Shown: positions 24,854 to 35,698 of the stretch, piece after piece
Layout: every line of letters starts with the position of its first letter
Numbering within the stretch: the stretch's first letter is position 1
DNA from: Flavobacterium ustbae
GTDB taxonomy: Bacteria > Bacteroidota > Bacteroidia > Flavobacteriales > Flavobacteriaceae
Direction of reading: 5' to 3'
Length of the DNA stretch: 64,000 nucleotides
NCBI RefSeq assembly: GCF_003946915.1
Contig: NZ_RPOC01000009.1
Span: 1-64,000 of the forward strand
Translations under genes and position numbers: made by a program
Notes under the pieces: model-generated
The model's input: only the letters and a program-made list of their open reading frames with translations
Databases searched by the model: none
What the model was told of the DNA's origin: nothing

Positions 24854-25384
24854 TTATAATCCAAAGTTTTTAGAGATTCCGATGTTTACGGTCTTTCCAA
24901 AATTAAATCCTAATCTTTCTTCTCTAGAAGTTCCTTTTCCACTTAAATTATCATAACCAATTCCTCCAATAGAGAAATTAAGACCAAATCCTCTTTTCAT
25001 ATTAATAAATAAAGCGGGTGTTAAACTAGCATAAACACCTTTTGTTTTATCGATATTTCTTTCTTGGTATCCTGCTCCTAAATCGGCATAGAAAGAAAAC
25101 AGGTCAGAAAGTGGGATAGAATAACGTGTAAAGGCACCAATACGGTATGCTTCTTCTCTTTCTTCTCCAGATTCTTTAAAATTAAGGATTGAACCTTCAA
25201 CCCCTAAAGTCCATTTTTCAGCAAATTGGTATCCGACTTTTGGTGAAAATTCGAAAGATTCTGTTTTGTTTTCTCCAATTTTTTCTGAACTAAATCCCAC
25301 ATTTCCACCCAATAAAATCGATCCTTTTTGTGCATTTGATACAGTTGCTACAAATAGAGCAACTAGTAAAAGTAATTTTTTCAT
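24854..25384 (-). CDS. Outer-membrane beta-barrel protein (porin-like)
   Basis: A 176-residue secreted protein with signal peptide MKKLLLLVALFVATVSNAQ. The mature part has amphipathic strands with alternating aromatic residues (FSPKVGYQFAEKWTLGVEG, YSIPLSDLFSFYADLGAGY) and a final strand ending NIGISKNFGL, typical of small eight-stranded barrels. Ligand or role cannot be told. A TACATTTG -7-like box is upstream at 25409-25416 (minus strand). Confidence 0.8.
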   Translation of the reverse strand: MKKLLLLVALFVATVSNAQKGSILLGGNVGFSSEKIGENKTESFEFSPKVGYQFAEKWTLGVEGSILNFKESGEEREEAYRIGAFTRYSIPLSDLFSFYADLGAGYQERNIDKTKGVYASLTPALFINMKRGFGLNFSIGGIGYDNLSGKGTSREERLGFNFGKTVNIGISKNFGL

Positions 25385-25686
25385 TTTAAATTATTTTAAA
25401 TATTGCGGCAAATGTATAAGGTCAAAAATATAAGAAAAAGTGTATGTTTATTTTTAACAATGAAGCGATAATATTGATACAAAAGTTGTTAATTCTAAAT
25501 TATTAAATTTAAAAATTGTAGGATTTTATTTATTTTTAATAAACACTAGATTTCGTTTTTTTAGATTAATTATTGCTGAATTCGTAAAATCGGCATCTAA
25601 GCTACTTTATATATTTCTGTTTTAACATTATTTGGCTAAAACAAACGCTAAAATGCGCTATATTCGCAACACTTAAACAAAATAAC
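25385..25686. other. Divergent intergenic region with promoter-like boxes
   Basis: 302 bp, AT-rich, no gene. On the plus strand TTG at 25632-25634, a 24-bp spacer and TATATTCG at 25659-25666 form a possible weak promoter for the S46 peptidase. On the minus strand TACATTTG is at 25409-25416. I see no repeat family here. Confidence 0.5.
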
Positions 25687-27831
25687 ATGAAAAAAGTAAT
25701 TTTATTCTTGACCATGTGCCTTGTGGCTCTTCCGGTAAAAGCCGACGAAGGAATGTGGTTTTTGATGTTTATCGAAAGATTGAACCATAGAGATATGGAA
25801 AAAATGGGCTTGCAATTGACAGCCGAAGAAATTTACAGTATCAATAATCATAGTTTGAAAGATGCAATTGTACAATTCAATGGTGGATGTACTGCAGAAA
25901 TTGTATCTAACAGCGGACTGGTTTTAACCAATCATCACTGTGGTTACAACGCAATTGCAGAACTTTCGTCTGCAGAACAAAACTATTTAAAAGATGGTTT
26001 CTGGGCAAAAGATAAAAGCGCCGAAATGAAACCAAAATCTTTATACGTTCGTTTCTTCGTGCGTATGGATGATGTTTCTAAAAGAATCTTGTCTAAAGTA
26101 AACGATACTATGACAGAAACAGAAAGAAACAAAGTTATTCAGCAAGAAATCGCTTTGATCGAAAAAGAAAACAGCGAAAACGGAAAATACACTGTTTCTG
26201 TTCGTCCTTTCTTTCAAGGAAATGAATATTACTATTTTGTTTACCAAGATTATACAGATGTTCGTTTAGTGGGAACACCGCCTGAAAGTGTTGGTAAATT
26301 TGGTGGAGATACAGATAACTGGGAGTGGCCTCGCCAAACGGGAGATTTCTCTATGTTTAGAGTTTACGCTGACAAAGACGGAAATCCTGCTGCTTACTCT
26401 AAAGACAATGTGCCTTTAAAACCAAAACATTACTTACCTGTAAGTTTAAAAGGTGTTAAAGAAAATGATTTTGCTATGATTTTAGGTTATCCAGGTAGAA
26501 CAAACCGTTGGATGCCAGCTGGCGGAATTGAGCAAAACATTAAATATGCTTATCCTGCGTGGGTTGAAGGTGCAAAAACTGGAATGGACGCAATGAAAAA
26601 ACATATGGATAAAGATGCAACTGTTCGTTTACAGTACGCTTCTAAATATGCTTCGACTGCAAACTACTGGAAAAACCGTCAAGGAATGATCGATGCTTTA
26701 ACAAAAGCAGGAACTGTTGATACAAAAGCGGCACAGGAAGATAAATTTTATGAGTGGGCAAGTAAACCTGCTAACAAAGAGAAATACGAAAATGTAATTC
26801 CGACAATTAACGATTATTACAGAGAAACAAACTTAAAAGCGCGTCATGATAACTATTTGATGCAGCTTTTACGTACTTCAAGCTACGCAACTGGACCAGC
26901 TAATTTAGGGAACGCTTTAATTGCTTACTACAAAGAAAATGATGCGAAAAAAGCTGAAATGCTTCCTAAAATCAATGCAATGGTTGAGTCTATCTATGGT
27001 GAATTTTACGCTCCATTAGAAAAAGATGTTTTAACAGCGCAATTAAATTTATACGCTTCAAAAGCTGCAGAGTACGGACTTGCTCCAGAAATTGCAAAAA
27101 TGAAAACGGCTAACAATGGTGATTTTACTGCAGACGTAGCAAAAGCAACTGAGATTAGTTATTTTACAAATAAAGAAAAAGTATTAGCATTTTTAGCAGA
27201 TCCAAAACCATTGGCAATTGTACACGATCCGTTGTATATTATTTCTAATGATTTATTGACAAAATACCGTTCTAAAACAGATGATCAAGCGAAAGCTGAT
27301 GATGGTTTTGCAACTGCTTACCGTAAATTGGTAGAAGGTTTAAGAGAATCAAAATTGAATGCAATTCAATATCCAGATGCCAATTCTACATTGAGATTGA
27401 CTTATGGAAAAGTTCGCGCTTTACCTACAGACCCTCGTAACGATGCAAAAATCAATAACTATACTACAATGGAAAGTATGGTGAAAAAATACAAAGCAGG
27501 AGACGCTGAGTTTGATTTACCATCTCGTTTGTTAGAATTGAACAAGAAAAAAGATTACGGTCAATATGCTGATAAAGCAGGTTATATGCCAGTAAACTTT
27601 TTAACTGATAATGACATTACAGGAGGAAATTCTGGTTCGCCAGTTTTGAACGGAAAAGGAGAATTAATCGGAATTGCTTTTGACGGAAACATCGAGGCAA
27701 TGGCTGGAGACGTAATTTTTGATTCTAATTTACAAAGAACAATCAACGTAGATATTCGTTATGTACTTTGGATTATAGACAAATACGCTGGAGCTAAAAA
27801 CATCATCGACGAATTGACGATTAATAAATAA
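25687..27831 (+). CDS. S46-family dipeptidyl-peptidase (DPP7-like)
   Basis: A 714-residue exported serine exopeptidase that removes dipeptides from peptide N-termini in the periplasm. The signal peptide is MKKVILFLTMCLVALPVKAD. The triad is visible: TNHHCGYN with the histidine at residue 83 or 84, TGDFSMFRVYA with Asp220, and TGGNSGSPV with Ser649. After AFD at 664-666 the residue is Gly667, corresponding to the Gly of DPP7 where acid-specific DPP11 has Arg, so a preference for hydrophobic P1 residues is inferred. A tandem repeat array begins about 20 bp after the stop. Confidence 0.93.
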   Translation: MKKVILFLTMCLVALPVKADEGMWFLMFIERLNHRDMEKMGLQLTAEEIYSINNHSLKDAIVQFNGGCTAEIVSNSGLVLTNHHCGYNAIAELSSAEQNYLKDGFWAKDKSAEMKPKSLYVRFFVRMDDVSKRILSKVNDTMTETERNKVIQQEIALIEKENSENGKYTVSVRPFFQGNEYYYFVYQDYTDVRLVGTPPESVGKFGGDTDNWEWPRQTGDFSMFRVYADKDGNPAAYSKDNVPLKPKHYLPVSLKGVKENDFAMILGYPGRTNRWMPAGGIEQNIKYAYPAWVEGAKTGMDAMKKHMDKDATVRLQYASKYASTANYWKNRQGMIDALTKAGTVDTKAAQEDKFYEWASKPANKEKYENVIPTINDYYRETNLKARHDNYLMQLLRTSSYATGPANLGNALIAYYKENDAKKAEMLPKINAMVESIYGEFYAPLEKDVLTAQLNLYASKAAEYGLAPEIAKMKTANNGDFTADVAKATEISYFTNKEKVLAFLADPKPLAIVHDPLYIISNDLLTKYRSKTDDQAKADDGFATAYRKLVEGLRESKLNAIQYPDANSTLRLTYGKVRALPTDPRNDAKINNYTTMESMVKKYKAGDAEFDLPSRLLELNKKKDYGQYADKAGYMPVNFLTDNDITGGNSGSPVLNGKGELIGIAFDGNIEAMAGDVIFDSNLQRTINVDIRYVLWIIDKYAGAKNIIDELTINK

Positions 27832-27850
27832 TTCTAATTTTTAGATTTTC

Positions 27851-28501
27851 CGCCACGAATTCACGAATTAATTAAATAAAATTCGTGAATTCGTGGCGGA
27901 TTTTTTTTGTAGATGATTGACGAATTTCCCTAATCTAAAAAACGTATTTTAGAAATTGATGTAAATAAGTAGGTTTTTTATTGGTGTAATTTTTTTCGCC
28001 ACGAATTCACGAATTAATTAAATGAAATTCGTGAATTCGTGACGGATTTTTTTGTAGATGATTGACGAATTTCCCTAATCTAAAACACGTATTTTAGAAA
28101 TTGATGTAAATAAATAGGTTTTTATTAGTGTAATTTTTTCCGCCACGAATTCACGAATTAATTAAATAAAATTCGTGAATTCGTGGCGGATTTTTTTTGT
28201 AGATGATTGACGAATTTCCCTAATCTAAAACACGTATTTTAGAAATTGATGTAAATAAATAGGTTTTTTATTAGTGTAATTTTTTTCGCCACGAATTCAC
28301 GAATTAATTAAATGAAATTCGTGAATTCGTGGCGGATTTTTTTGTAGATGATTGACGAATTTCCCTAATCTAAAAAAACGTATTTTAGAAATTGATGTAA
28401 ATAAGTAGGTTTTTTATTGGTGTAATTTTTTTCGCCACGAATTCATGAATTAATATAATCTATGCATATAGATTTTAAAAATAATTCGTGAATTCGTGGC
28501 G
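27851..28501. repeat. 146-bp tandem array, four units plus a partial fifth
   Basis: Units begin at 27851, 27997, 28141, 28287 and 28433 (periods 146, 144, 146, 146). Each starts with a CGCCACGAATTCACGAATT palindrome (complementary arm GTGAATTCGTGGCG) and continues with a near-identical spacer of about 95 bp containing CTAAAA(A)ACGTATTTTAG. The fifth unit has only the palindrome, with a longer loop holding AATCTAT-GCAT-ATAGATT. No gene is present. The array fills the space between two converging genes. Confidence 0.9.
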
Positions 28502-28507
28502 AACTTT

Positions 28508-31500
28508 TTAATTCACTTTAACTCTAATCCCTTTTGTGTGACTTGTAAATTCTGGTGCGTACATACTTTCAATTGTTGTAACTCCGTTCGAGAATTCTCC
28601 GCTGTTATTTACTCTTATATCATATTCTAAAACATACGTTCCTTTATTGATTTGATCAAAGAAGAAATGTGTTGCAGCATCTTTTGTACTGATATAATAT
28701 CCTAAACGATCTTTGTATTGATATTGTGAAAGTACATTTACAGGTTCAAAACAAGAAGCGCGCATATCTTTCAAATGAATATATTCTACATCTTCTTTAG
28801 AAGAAATAATTAATCTCACGGTTACTAAATCTCCAGTTTTTAATGGGTTTTTAGGCGTTATTTTTTCTAATTCATTTCCTTTTAAAGTATTTTTCTTCAA
28901 ATACAATTCTTTTGAAACCGATAGAACAGCACCTTTATTGGTTTTTATTTTATCCAAATCTTCAAAATACTGCCAATAAACACCTCCAAAACCTGGAACT
29001 TGCGATTTGTTTTGAATTTGGATTGAAGCCATTTCTTTTTTCACTTCATCAGCCTTCCAGTTTAGTTTGATGTATCCTGTTTCGGCTTCTTTTTCGTTTT
29101 CGGCTAGTTTTTTGGTAATGATTTTTTCATCTCCCAATTTTATAATCGTATTATCTTTTACCGAAAGCCAATCGGTACCTTGCATCAATAATGCATAAAT
29201 CGCTTCGGTTGTTGATTTTGTTGTCGGCCAGTTTTTGGTTTGTTTGTTTTTTAATAACCAGACTTTCATTGCATCGACAGATTTTTTATCGTTGCTAATT
29301 TCGGCGAAAGCCTCAATTAATAATGCCTGAGTTTCAATTGGTGCCTGATACCAATACCAACCCGATTTATTGGCAATCCAATACATTCCCCAATCTTCAT
29401 TATTGGATGAAGTTTCTTTTAAACTTTCAATAATTTTTTTAGCGCTTTCTTTTTCTCCAAAACGATTCAAAGTCAAAGCAGCTAAACCTTTTTCATAAAC
29501 AGAATAATTCAGCCAGTCTTTTTTAGCGGTTTCCAGATATACTTTTGCTGTTTTCTTCAAAGTATCCGACAAAGGATATTTTTCTAAATAAAAACTTCTG
29601 GTATACAAATAATGCAAATCAGAATACGGATTAATCCAAATTAATTTATCGCTTGCTTTTAAGTTTTGGGTTCTTGTTTTATGATATTCTAAAAATTTGC
29701 CATCTAAGAACGGAATTCCTGTTTTGGCAATATCATCAGTTTTTGCAGTGCTGGTTTTACTTAGTTTTTCCAAATGACCTAAACCTGCTAAAATATGTCT
29801 CGTGATATATTCACTTTCATAATCGCCGCCGAACCATACAAATCCGCCAGACGGTTTTTGCTTTTGTTTTAATTTTTCGAAAGTCGCTTCCTGAGAAGTT
29901 TTCATTTTATCTAAATCAAATAATAGCGCCAGATTTTTTTTCTTTTCGTCTTCGGTTTGAGCATCTTTTAACCAAGGCGTTTCGGCTAAAATCAATGATT
30001 TTAATTCTTCATTTTCTTCCAGTTTAGAAATTGGTTTTCCATTTTTTCTCCAATCATCAAAAACATTGGCAATTTTCGGATTACTCGAAATAATTTCAGA
30101 AGCCAACGCATTGGCATAAAAACGGGCAAAAGTCTGTTCGGCGCATTCATGTTCGTATTCCATTAAATACGGCAATGATTGAATGGCAATCCAAGTCGGA
30201 TTAGAGGTGTATTCTAACGTAAACTGATGATTTCTTAAAGTGGACGAATTATTATTCTTTAAATTCTCAAACGTATATTCTTTCGTTGAATTCTCACGAA
30301 CCCAAATCGGAATGCTTTCTGTAACCAGCATATTATTCGTTAAAACAGGAAGAATGCTTTCTTCTCCATCCGAAAAATTACCAGATTTGGCTACTATTTT
30401 ATATTGAATGCCTTGCAATCCTTCTGGAATTGTAATTTTCCAATTTGCAGTTGTGTTACCGTATGCCGAAATCGTAAAGTTTTTAATGTTTTTTGCGTTG
30501 AGCATTTTCGCATCAATTGGCTGCATGGTTACAGCATCAAAAAACTGTAGACTTGCAATTCCGGTTTTCGCTTCAGCGGTTACATTTGAGATTTTAGCAC
30601 TAATTACAATCGTATCTTTTTCTCTAAAGAAACGTGGAAAATTTGGCAAAACCATCAATTCTTTTTGGGTCACAACACTTTTCTCCAAATAACCTGAAAC
30701 CGCATCTTTATTATGCGCCAGCAAACGAAGCTTCCAAGCCGTTAAAGCTTCTGGAGAAGTGAAATTGAAACTTACTTTTCCTTTTGAATCTGTTTTTAAG
30801 TGAGGGTAAAAGAAAGCCGTTTCAGAAAGGTTTTTTCTGGCTTTTACTTGGGTTAGAGCTTCGAGTGATTTTTTGGTTGTAATGATGACAACGCCATTTG
30901 CGGCTTTGCTTCCATAAAGAGCAGTTGCTTTAGCGTCTTTTAAAACATCAACAGAAAGGATATCTGCTGGATTTATAACGTTTACTGCACTTTCTGATGA
31001 AACTTCTCCATCGACGACATACAACATAGATGTTCCGCCAACGGTTGAGCTTAAGCCTCTAATGACTGGTTTAACAAATTTTACTGAATTAGCTTTTTTA
31101 TCACTAGATGAATAATTGTAAACAGCGTTGTCTTGTTGAACTTCTTCATTTGGAGCTCCAGCTGGTGGAGGTGCGCTAGCAGCCATGACCGCATCAGCCT
31201 CTCCTTTTATCATTTCACTGCCCACTTTTTTATCTTTTAGATCCATTATTGTTACAGCTGCATAACCATATGTACTGTTAGTAAAATCAAATCCGAACCA
31301 GTTTAATTTTGTTTCTTCGTTTCGAAATTTAATTTCTTGTTGCAATTCATTTAGATTTCTGATAGAAGTGTAGCTTTTCTCAAAACCTATTCCAGATCTG
31401 AAATTTGCACTATTGTAACGATATTGATCTATAATTAAGTTTTGCCAGTCTTTTTGGGTAAATTGATCTAATGAGCTGTCGTACATTGAGGCCAATACTT

Positions 31501-34500
31501 CTGCTTCGGCGTTTGCATTAGTGTTTTTTAATTTAAACGACCATTTTTCATTGTTTCCAGGTTCAATTTTATTTCTAAAACTTTCTACCAATAATTCTAG
31601 TTTAGATTCGTCAGTTTTTAAAGTGCTTTCTATTTCATCTACAAAAATTTCATTTTCAAAAATACTTTCAAAACCCAGGCGTACCGATTTTTCGAATTCT
31701 TTCTGTAACGGAATTTTGATTGTCATTTGGTTATTTTCTAAATGATACGTGTTTTCAAAATACCTTTTATTTTCGTAATTGCCGCTTGCCATAATATAAA
31801 GCTCTGGAATTACAGAAGATAATTGGACTTCTATAAAGCCATCTTTTTTAGGATCGGCATTTATTTGTGTTGCAGTAAATAATTTTCCGGGATCAAATTT
31901 GTCTTTACTTTGTTTAATTTGGAAAACTGAAACCGCTTCTATAAGATTATTAAATGAATCCTTTGAAGAAAAAACAATTTTATAATTTCCTGATTTGTAA
32001 TTTGAAATAAAGTCAAGTGCTAGAGTTTTTTCTTTTTCAGTATCAATTTTTTTAGAAAAGACTAGAACATCATTTGTTTTTTCTGCAAACTCATTTTGCC
32101 TTTGTTCATAAGGAAATAGTCGTTCAAATTCGGATGCTGAAATTGTTTCGATTTCTGGTTTTTCAAAGATTGGATTTTTGAATTTATTCTTAAAAGTATT
32201 CATAAAATACAATTTAATTTCTCCTTTTGTCGCAACAAATTCTCCGTTCAAATTGGTACTCGTAAGCGTGATTTTATTTTTATTTTTTGTATTGATGCTA
32301 TTGGGTACACCAGCATTAAGGATCAAATCATGATAGCCTACTTTTATTATAGTTTCAGAAGAATGTGTTTCGCCGTTAATATCAGTAATAGTTGCATTAA
32401 TTCTATAATTAAAAACAGGCAATTGCTCTTTTACGGCATTTGTGGAAGGTTGCGCCACAAAATCAATGACAAATTTTCCAGAAGCGTCTGTAGTAGTTTC
32501 TCCAGTAGCTATAATTTCATTTTGCTCCTGACCGTAATAATTTCTAAAATAACTTAAATAGCGCGTAACTGTATACGTAACTTTAGCATCAGAAATGTTG
32601 CTTCCTGCAAAAGCTTTCGCAGTTCCTTTTACTTTAACAGATTGATTGACTTGATAACTTTCTTTTTTAGCATCAAAATCTACTTTAAATTTTGGGCGTT
32701 TGTATTCTTCAACGCTAAAACTCGTTTCGGAGTTTTCTAATGTAACATTATCCCAGAATACTGAACTTGGTTTAGTTGCATTATCAGGTTTCTCAGCCTC
32801 TATATTAAAATAGCCAGTTAATCCGTTTTTAGGCAAATCGAATTCACCTGAAAAGGAACCAAATTCATTTGTTATAACATCAAATTCTTTGATTTTCTGA
32901 TAATTGGAATCTTTTATAGTTATTTTAAAAGAAGTTTGAGCAACTACGTTCGTTTTATTATTCTGTTTTTGAAAGGCAATACCTTTGTAATAAACCTTTT
33001 GCCCCGGACGATAAATGGCACGATCTAGATAAAACTCAACTTTTCCATTTAAAGTTTTATCCTCGTCTTTTTTATAGTGTTCTGCATATGTAACATAATT
33101 TTCTTCTGGAATGATAGTGTCATTTTGTATTGAAAATTCGGTTTTGTCGTTATATCTGTAATTGCTAGTGCCAGTGTAAGTAGCTAAACCATTTGAATCT
33201 GTTTTTAAAGTATAATTTTTTGTTTTTATGTTAACATTTTCAAGAGGTTTACCTGTTTTTCGATCCAAAACCTGAAAAATTTGTTTACCGATTTCCTTAT
33301 AAGCCAATACACTAAGATTTGAAACGGTAATAATTTCAGAGGCAAATGCTTTCTGTCCATCTACTTCGGAATCACTTTCAAAATAAACTAAATAAATTCC
33401 AGTTTCTAATTTTGGTAAAAGAACCTCAGTAGTATATTCAAAGAAGTCATTTTTGTTTTGAAATTCATATTCTTTTGATGCAATTTTAGTTCGATTTTTT
33501 ATGAAAGCATCTGTAAGACTGTCAGCTAGATATCTTGCATTTGTTATTTCCTGTAGCTTTTTAGAATCTATTTTGTAAAAAGAAATGTTTAAACGATTTA
33601 AGTTTTTATAGGTTATAAAAGCTCTGGTGTTTTCATTATTGTAAATGTATTTTTCCATCTGAACTTGCATCGTTTTCCATACAATTTGTCTTTTTGCCTG
33701 TTGCGCTTTTTTTGCGGTGTTAGACTCATTGTCCAGTTTTTCAATTTGGTCTAATATTTTTACAGCATCAATATTATAAGTTGGATGCAATTGTTTTGAA
33801 GCCTGTTCGTGTAATATCGTTGCTTTTTTGAATAAGATTTTTTGAGTTAATAGCTTATCGGTAGATTTTTGTTCTAATTCATTCAAGACGGTCATTAGAT
33901 CATCTTTTGAATTCGTTAGAAAGCCACTGATAAACTCAATGCGATTAAATCGATTTTCTAATGAAGGATTATTTAATTCTGACTTTTGATAAAGAGCCAA
34001 AACCTTTCTGAAATTTTCTTCGGTTATAAAATTAAGATCGAGCGTTAAAAAAGTGTCAGAATTTCCTAATAATTCATTCGAATACTTGTCAATCTGGCTA
34101 TTGTCGATTTCCCATCTTTTTATTTTTGAGGTAAAAAAATCGATATTTTCCTTTAGTAAATACTCATATAAGTTTTCATTTTTGATTTTTTCTAAAGTTA
34201 GAAATTCGAAAATAGCCTGATAATTTGCTAAAGGTGTTGTTTTAAGAATAGCCTCATTTTCTAACGTTTTATCAAAAATAGCAATTACTTCTTTTTCGGA
34301 AGTAAAATTAATACTAGCTTCTTCCTCTTCAGGAATGTCAATAACAGCCGAAGTCGTATCAACAACTGCGATTCCGTCAACAGCTGCAGTATCTATTGTC
34401 GATGCGGCACTGTCTACCACCGCAGCTGCACTGTCAATAATGAAAGCAGCTTCGTCATAATTAGAATAATGATTTAGACATTTAGCATAAATAAGATTTA

Positions 34501-34798
34501 AGATTGCTTTTGAAGGAATTGAAACGCGGGAAATATCTTTTTTTAGATTATTTAAAATTTTAGTTTTTGCATTTTCATCCACCACTTGTAAATACTTAGA
34601 CTGATAAAAAAAAGATTTTATCATTTGAACTTCGTCTTTTTTTGAAACCGCTTTTTTATAAATTTTAGCAACAGCTTCGTTTGCTGATTTTATTTTGCCT
34701 TCGTTTTCAAGTTCATTTACTTTTTTCCATTTTTTGTCATTTTGCTGTGCAAAAAGAGCTGTAGAAAATAGCAGTAGTACAAATAATATTTTTTTCAT
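28508..34798 (-). CDS. Alpha-2-macroglobulin-family protein with TonB-plug-like segment
   Basis: A 2096-residue exported protein (signal [18 protein letters not shown]). The N-terminal 500 residues are helical. YRPGQ at 596-600 marks the MG2 domain. Residues about 1245-1309 ([55 protein letters not shown]) match the plug of SusC-type receptors, including the one at 46130-49255. The A2M domain follows ([16 protein letters not shown] near 1350), and the thioester motif CAEQ is at 1552-1555 (CxEQ preserved). Bacterial A2Ms trap proteases. A low-complexity D-S/T-A-A insert is at residues 120-160. No pbpC neighbour. Confidence 0.88.
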   Translation of the reverse strand: MKKILFVLLLFSTALFAQQNDKKWKKVNELENEGKIKSANEAVAKIYKKAVSKKDEVQMIKSFFYQSKYLQVVDENAKTKILNNLKKDISRVSIPSKAILNLIYAKCLNHYSNYDEAAFIIDSAAAVVDSAASTIDTAAVDGIAVVDTTSAVIDIPEEEEASINFTSEKEVIAIFDKTLENEAILKTTPLANYQAIFEFLTLEKIKNENLYEYLLKENIDFFTSKIKRWEIDNSQIDKYSNELLGNSDTFLTLDLNFITEENFRKVLALYQKSELNNPSLENRFNRIEFISGFLTNSKDDLMTVLNELEQKSTDKLLTQKILFKKATILHEQASKQLHPTYNIDAVKILDQIEKLDNESNTAKKAQQAKRQIVWKTMQVQMEKYIYNNENTRAFITYKNLNRLNISFYKIDSKKLQEITNARYLADSLTDAFIKNRTKIASKEYEFQNKNDFFEYTTEVLLPKLETGIYLVYFESDSEVDGQKAFASEIITVSNLSVLAYKEIGKQIFQVLDRKTGKPLENVNIKTKNYTLKTDSNGLATYTGTSNYRYNDKTEFSIQNDTIIPEENYVTYAEHYKKDEDKTLNGKVEFYLDRAIYRPGQKVYYKGIAFQKQNNKTNVVAQTSFKITIKDSNYQKIKEFDVITNEFGSFSGEFDLPKNGLTGYFNIEAEKPDNATKPSSVFWDNVTLENSETSFSVEEYKRPKFKVDFDAKKESYQVNQSVKVKGTAKAFAGSNISDAKVTYTVTRYLSYFRNYYGQEQNEIIATGETTTDASGKFVIDFVAQPSTNAVKEQLPVFNYRINATITDINGETHSSETIIKVGYHDLILNAGVPNSINTKNKNKITLTSTNLNGEFVATKGEIKLYFMNTFKNKFKNPIFEKPEIETISASEFERLFPYEQRQNEFAEKTNDVLVFSKKIDTEKEKTLALDFISNYKSGNYKIVFSSKDSFNNLIEAVSVFQIKQSKDKFDPGKLFTATQINADPKKDGFIEVQLSSVIPELYIMASGNYENKRYFENTYHLENNQMTIKIPLQKEFEKSVRLGFESIFENEIFVDEIESTLKTDESKLELLVESFRNKIEPGNNEKWSFKLKNTNANAEAEVLASMYDSSLDQFTQKDWQNLIIDQYRYNSANFRSGIGFEKSYTSIRNLNELQQEIKFRNEETKLNWFGFDFTNSTYGYAAVTIMDLKDKKVGSEMIKGEADAVMAASAPPPAGAPNEEVQQDNAVYNYSSSDKKANSVKFVKPVIRGLSSTVGGTSMLYVVDGEVSSESAVNVINPADILSVDVLKDAKATALYGSKAANGVVIITTKKSLEALTQVKARKNLSETAFFYPHLKTDSKGKVSFNFTSPEALTAWKLRLLAHNKDAVSGYLEKSVVTQKELMVLPNFPRFFREKDTIVISAKISNVTAEAKTGIASLQFFDAVTMQPIDAKMLNAKNIKNFTISAYGNTTANWKITIPEGLQGIQYKIVAKSGNFSDGEESILPVLTNNMLVTESIPIWVRENSTKEYTFENLKNNNSSTLRNHQFTLEYTSNPTWIAIQSLPYLMEYEHECAEQTFARFYANALASEIISSNPKIANVFDDWRKNGKPISKLEENEELKSLILAETPWLKDAQTEDEKKKNLALLFDLDKMKTSQEATFEKLKQKQKPSGGFVWFGGDYESEYITRHILAGLGHLEKLSKTSTAKTDDIAKTGIPFLDGKFLEYHKTRTQNLKASDKLIWINPYSDLHYLYTRSFYLEKYPLSDTLKKTAKVYLETAKKDWLNYSVYEKGLAALTLNRFGEKESAKKIIESLKETSSNNEDWGMYWIANKSGWYWYQAPIETQALLIEAFAEISNDKKSVDAMKVWLLKNKQTKNWPTTKSTTEAIYALLMQGTDWLSVKDNTIIKLGDEKIITKKLAENEKEAETGYIKLNWKADEVKKEMASIQIQNKSQVPGFGGVYWQYFEDLDKIKTNKGAVLSVSKELYLKKNTLKGNELEKITPKNPLKTGDLVTVRLIISSKEDVEYIHLKDMRASCFEPVNVLSQYQYKDRLGYYISTKDAATHFFFDQINKGTYVLEYDIRVNNSGEFSNGVTTIESMYAPEFTSHTKGIRVKVN

Positions 34799-34928
34799 AA
34801 AATGAGTTTTAATCTAAAGATGTTTAAATTTTGAAAAAGGTTGGGAATAGCAGCAAATTATTTGCAAATAATTTTCGTACAAAGTACTAATTTATCTCAA
34901 AAACAAAAAGTTGCATTCTATATTTCGT

Positions 34929-34936
34929 TATTTTTG
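34929..34936 (+). promoter_or_regulatory. -7 box of the TPR gene
   Basis: TATTTTTG ends four bases before the ATG at 34941, so transcription would begin about at the start codon. A TTG lies at 34911-34913, with a short 15-bp spacer. Confidence 0.5.
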
Positions 34937-34940
34937 AGTT

Positions 34941-35627
34941 ATGAGAAAGCTGCTCCTCTTTTTTTTATTAGTTCCAATTTGTCTTTGGGCACAATCTACT
35001 TTTGATAAAGCGGAGAAACTTTATCATAATAAAAAATATGACGAAGCTGAAATTCTTTTTGAAACGGTCTTAAAAACAAAACCATCCGATATAAAAACCA
35101 TAGAATATTTGGGCGAAATTATGGCTCATCAAAAAAAGTGGGTAAAAGGAGCTGAATACTTTAAAAAACTAAAAGAATTAAAACCAACAGAAGCCGATTA
35201 TTTTTTTAAATATGGAGGATGTCTCGCCATGAGAGCAATGGAAATAAATAAAATAAAAGCACTAACCCTGGTCGATGATATGAAAGAAGCTTTTGAAAAA
35301 ACAATTCAACTCGATCCAAAACACATACAAGCTAGGTGGGCATTGATTGAATTGTATTTGCAATTGCCCGGAATCTTTGGCGGAAGCGAGTCTAAAGCAA
35401 TTTCCTATTCTAATGAATTATCACAATTTTCGCCTGTAGACGGATATTTATCCAAAGGAAGAATCGATGAATATTTTAAAAGATATACATTGGCCGAAAA
35501 AAATTATTTGAAAGCAAATGAAATTGGCAAATCAAAAGTCACATTTCAAAAATTATATAATTTATATTTGAACAAATTAAAAGATCCAAAAAAAGCACAG
35601 GAATTAAAACGAAAATTCGAAGCATAA
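34941..35627 (+). CDS. Exported tetratricopeptide-repeat protein
   Basis: A 228-residue protein with signal peptide MRKLLLFFLLVPICLWAQ followed by TPR-type helix pairs (FDKAEKLYHNKKYDEAEILF, then KTIEYLGEIMAHQKKWVKGA, later AFEKTIQLDPKHIQARWALI). TPRs serve protein binding; the partner is unknown. It is divergent from the alpha-2-macroglobulin gene, and mpl follows in the same direction. Confidence 0.85.
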   Translation: MRKLLLFFLLVPICLWAQSTFDKAEKLYHNKKYDEAEILFETVLKTKPSDIKTIEYLGEIMAHQKKWVKGAEYFKKLKELKPTEADYFFKYGGCLAMRAMEINKIKALTLVDDMKEAFEKTIQLDPKHIQARWALIELYLQLPGIFGGSESKAISYSNELSQFSPVDGYLSKGRIDEYFKRYTLAEKNYLKANEIGKSKVTFQKLYNLYLNKLKDPKKAQELKRKFEA

Positions 35628-35639
35628 AATAGAAATCTC

Positions 35640-35676
35640 AAATTGCAAATTCTAATATTTTTGGAATTTGCAATTT
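35640..35676. repeat. AAATTGCAAATTC palindrome
   Basis: 13-bp arms at 35640-35652 and 35664-35676 are inverted copies; TTGGAAT-type heptamers overlap. It lies between the TPR gene and mpl. Confidence 0.6.
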
Positions 35677-35698
35677 TAAAAAAATTGAAATTTTATAA

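Noticed and set aside
27851..28501. Possible CRISPR array
   Set aside because: Period is 146 bp, the spacers are nearly identical to each other, and no cas gene is present.
28508..34798. Giant protein read as a TonB receptor because of the plug-like segment
   Set aside because: There is no beta-barrel, and the MG2, A2M and CxEQ features clearly identify an alpha-2-macroglobulin.
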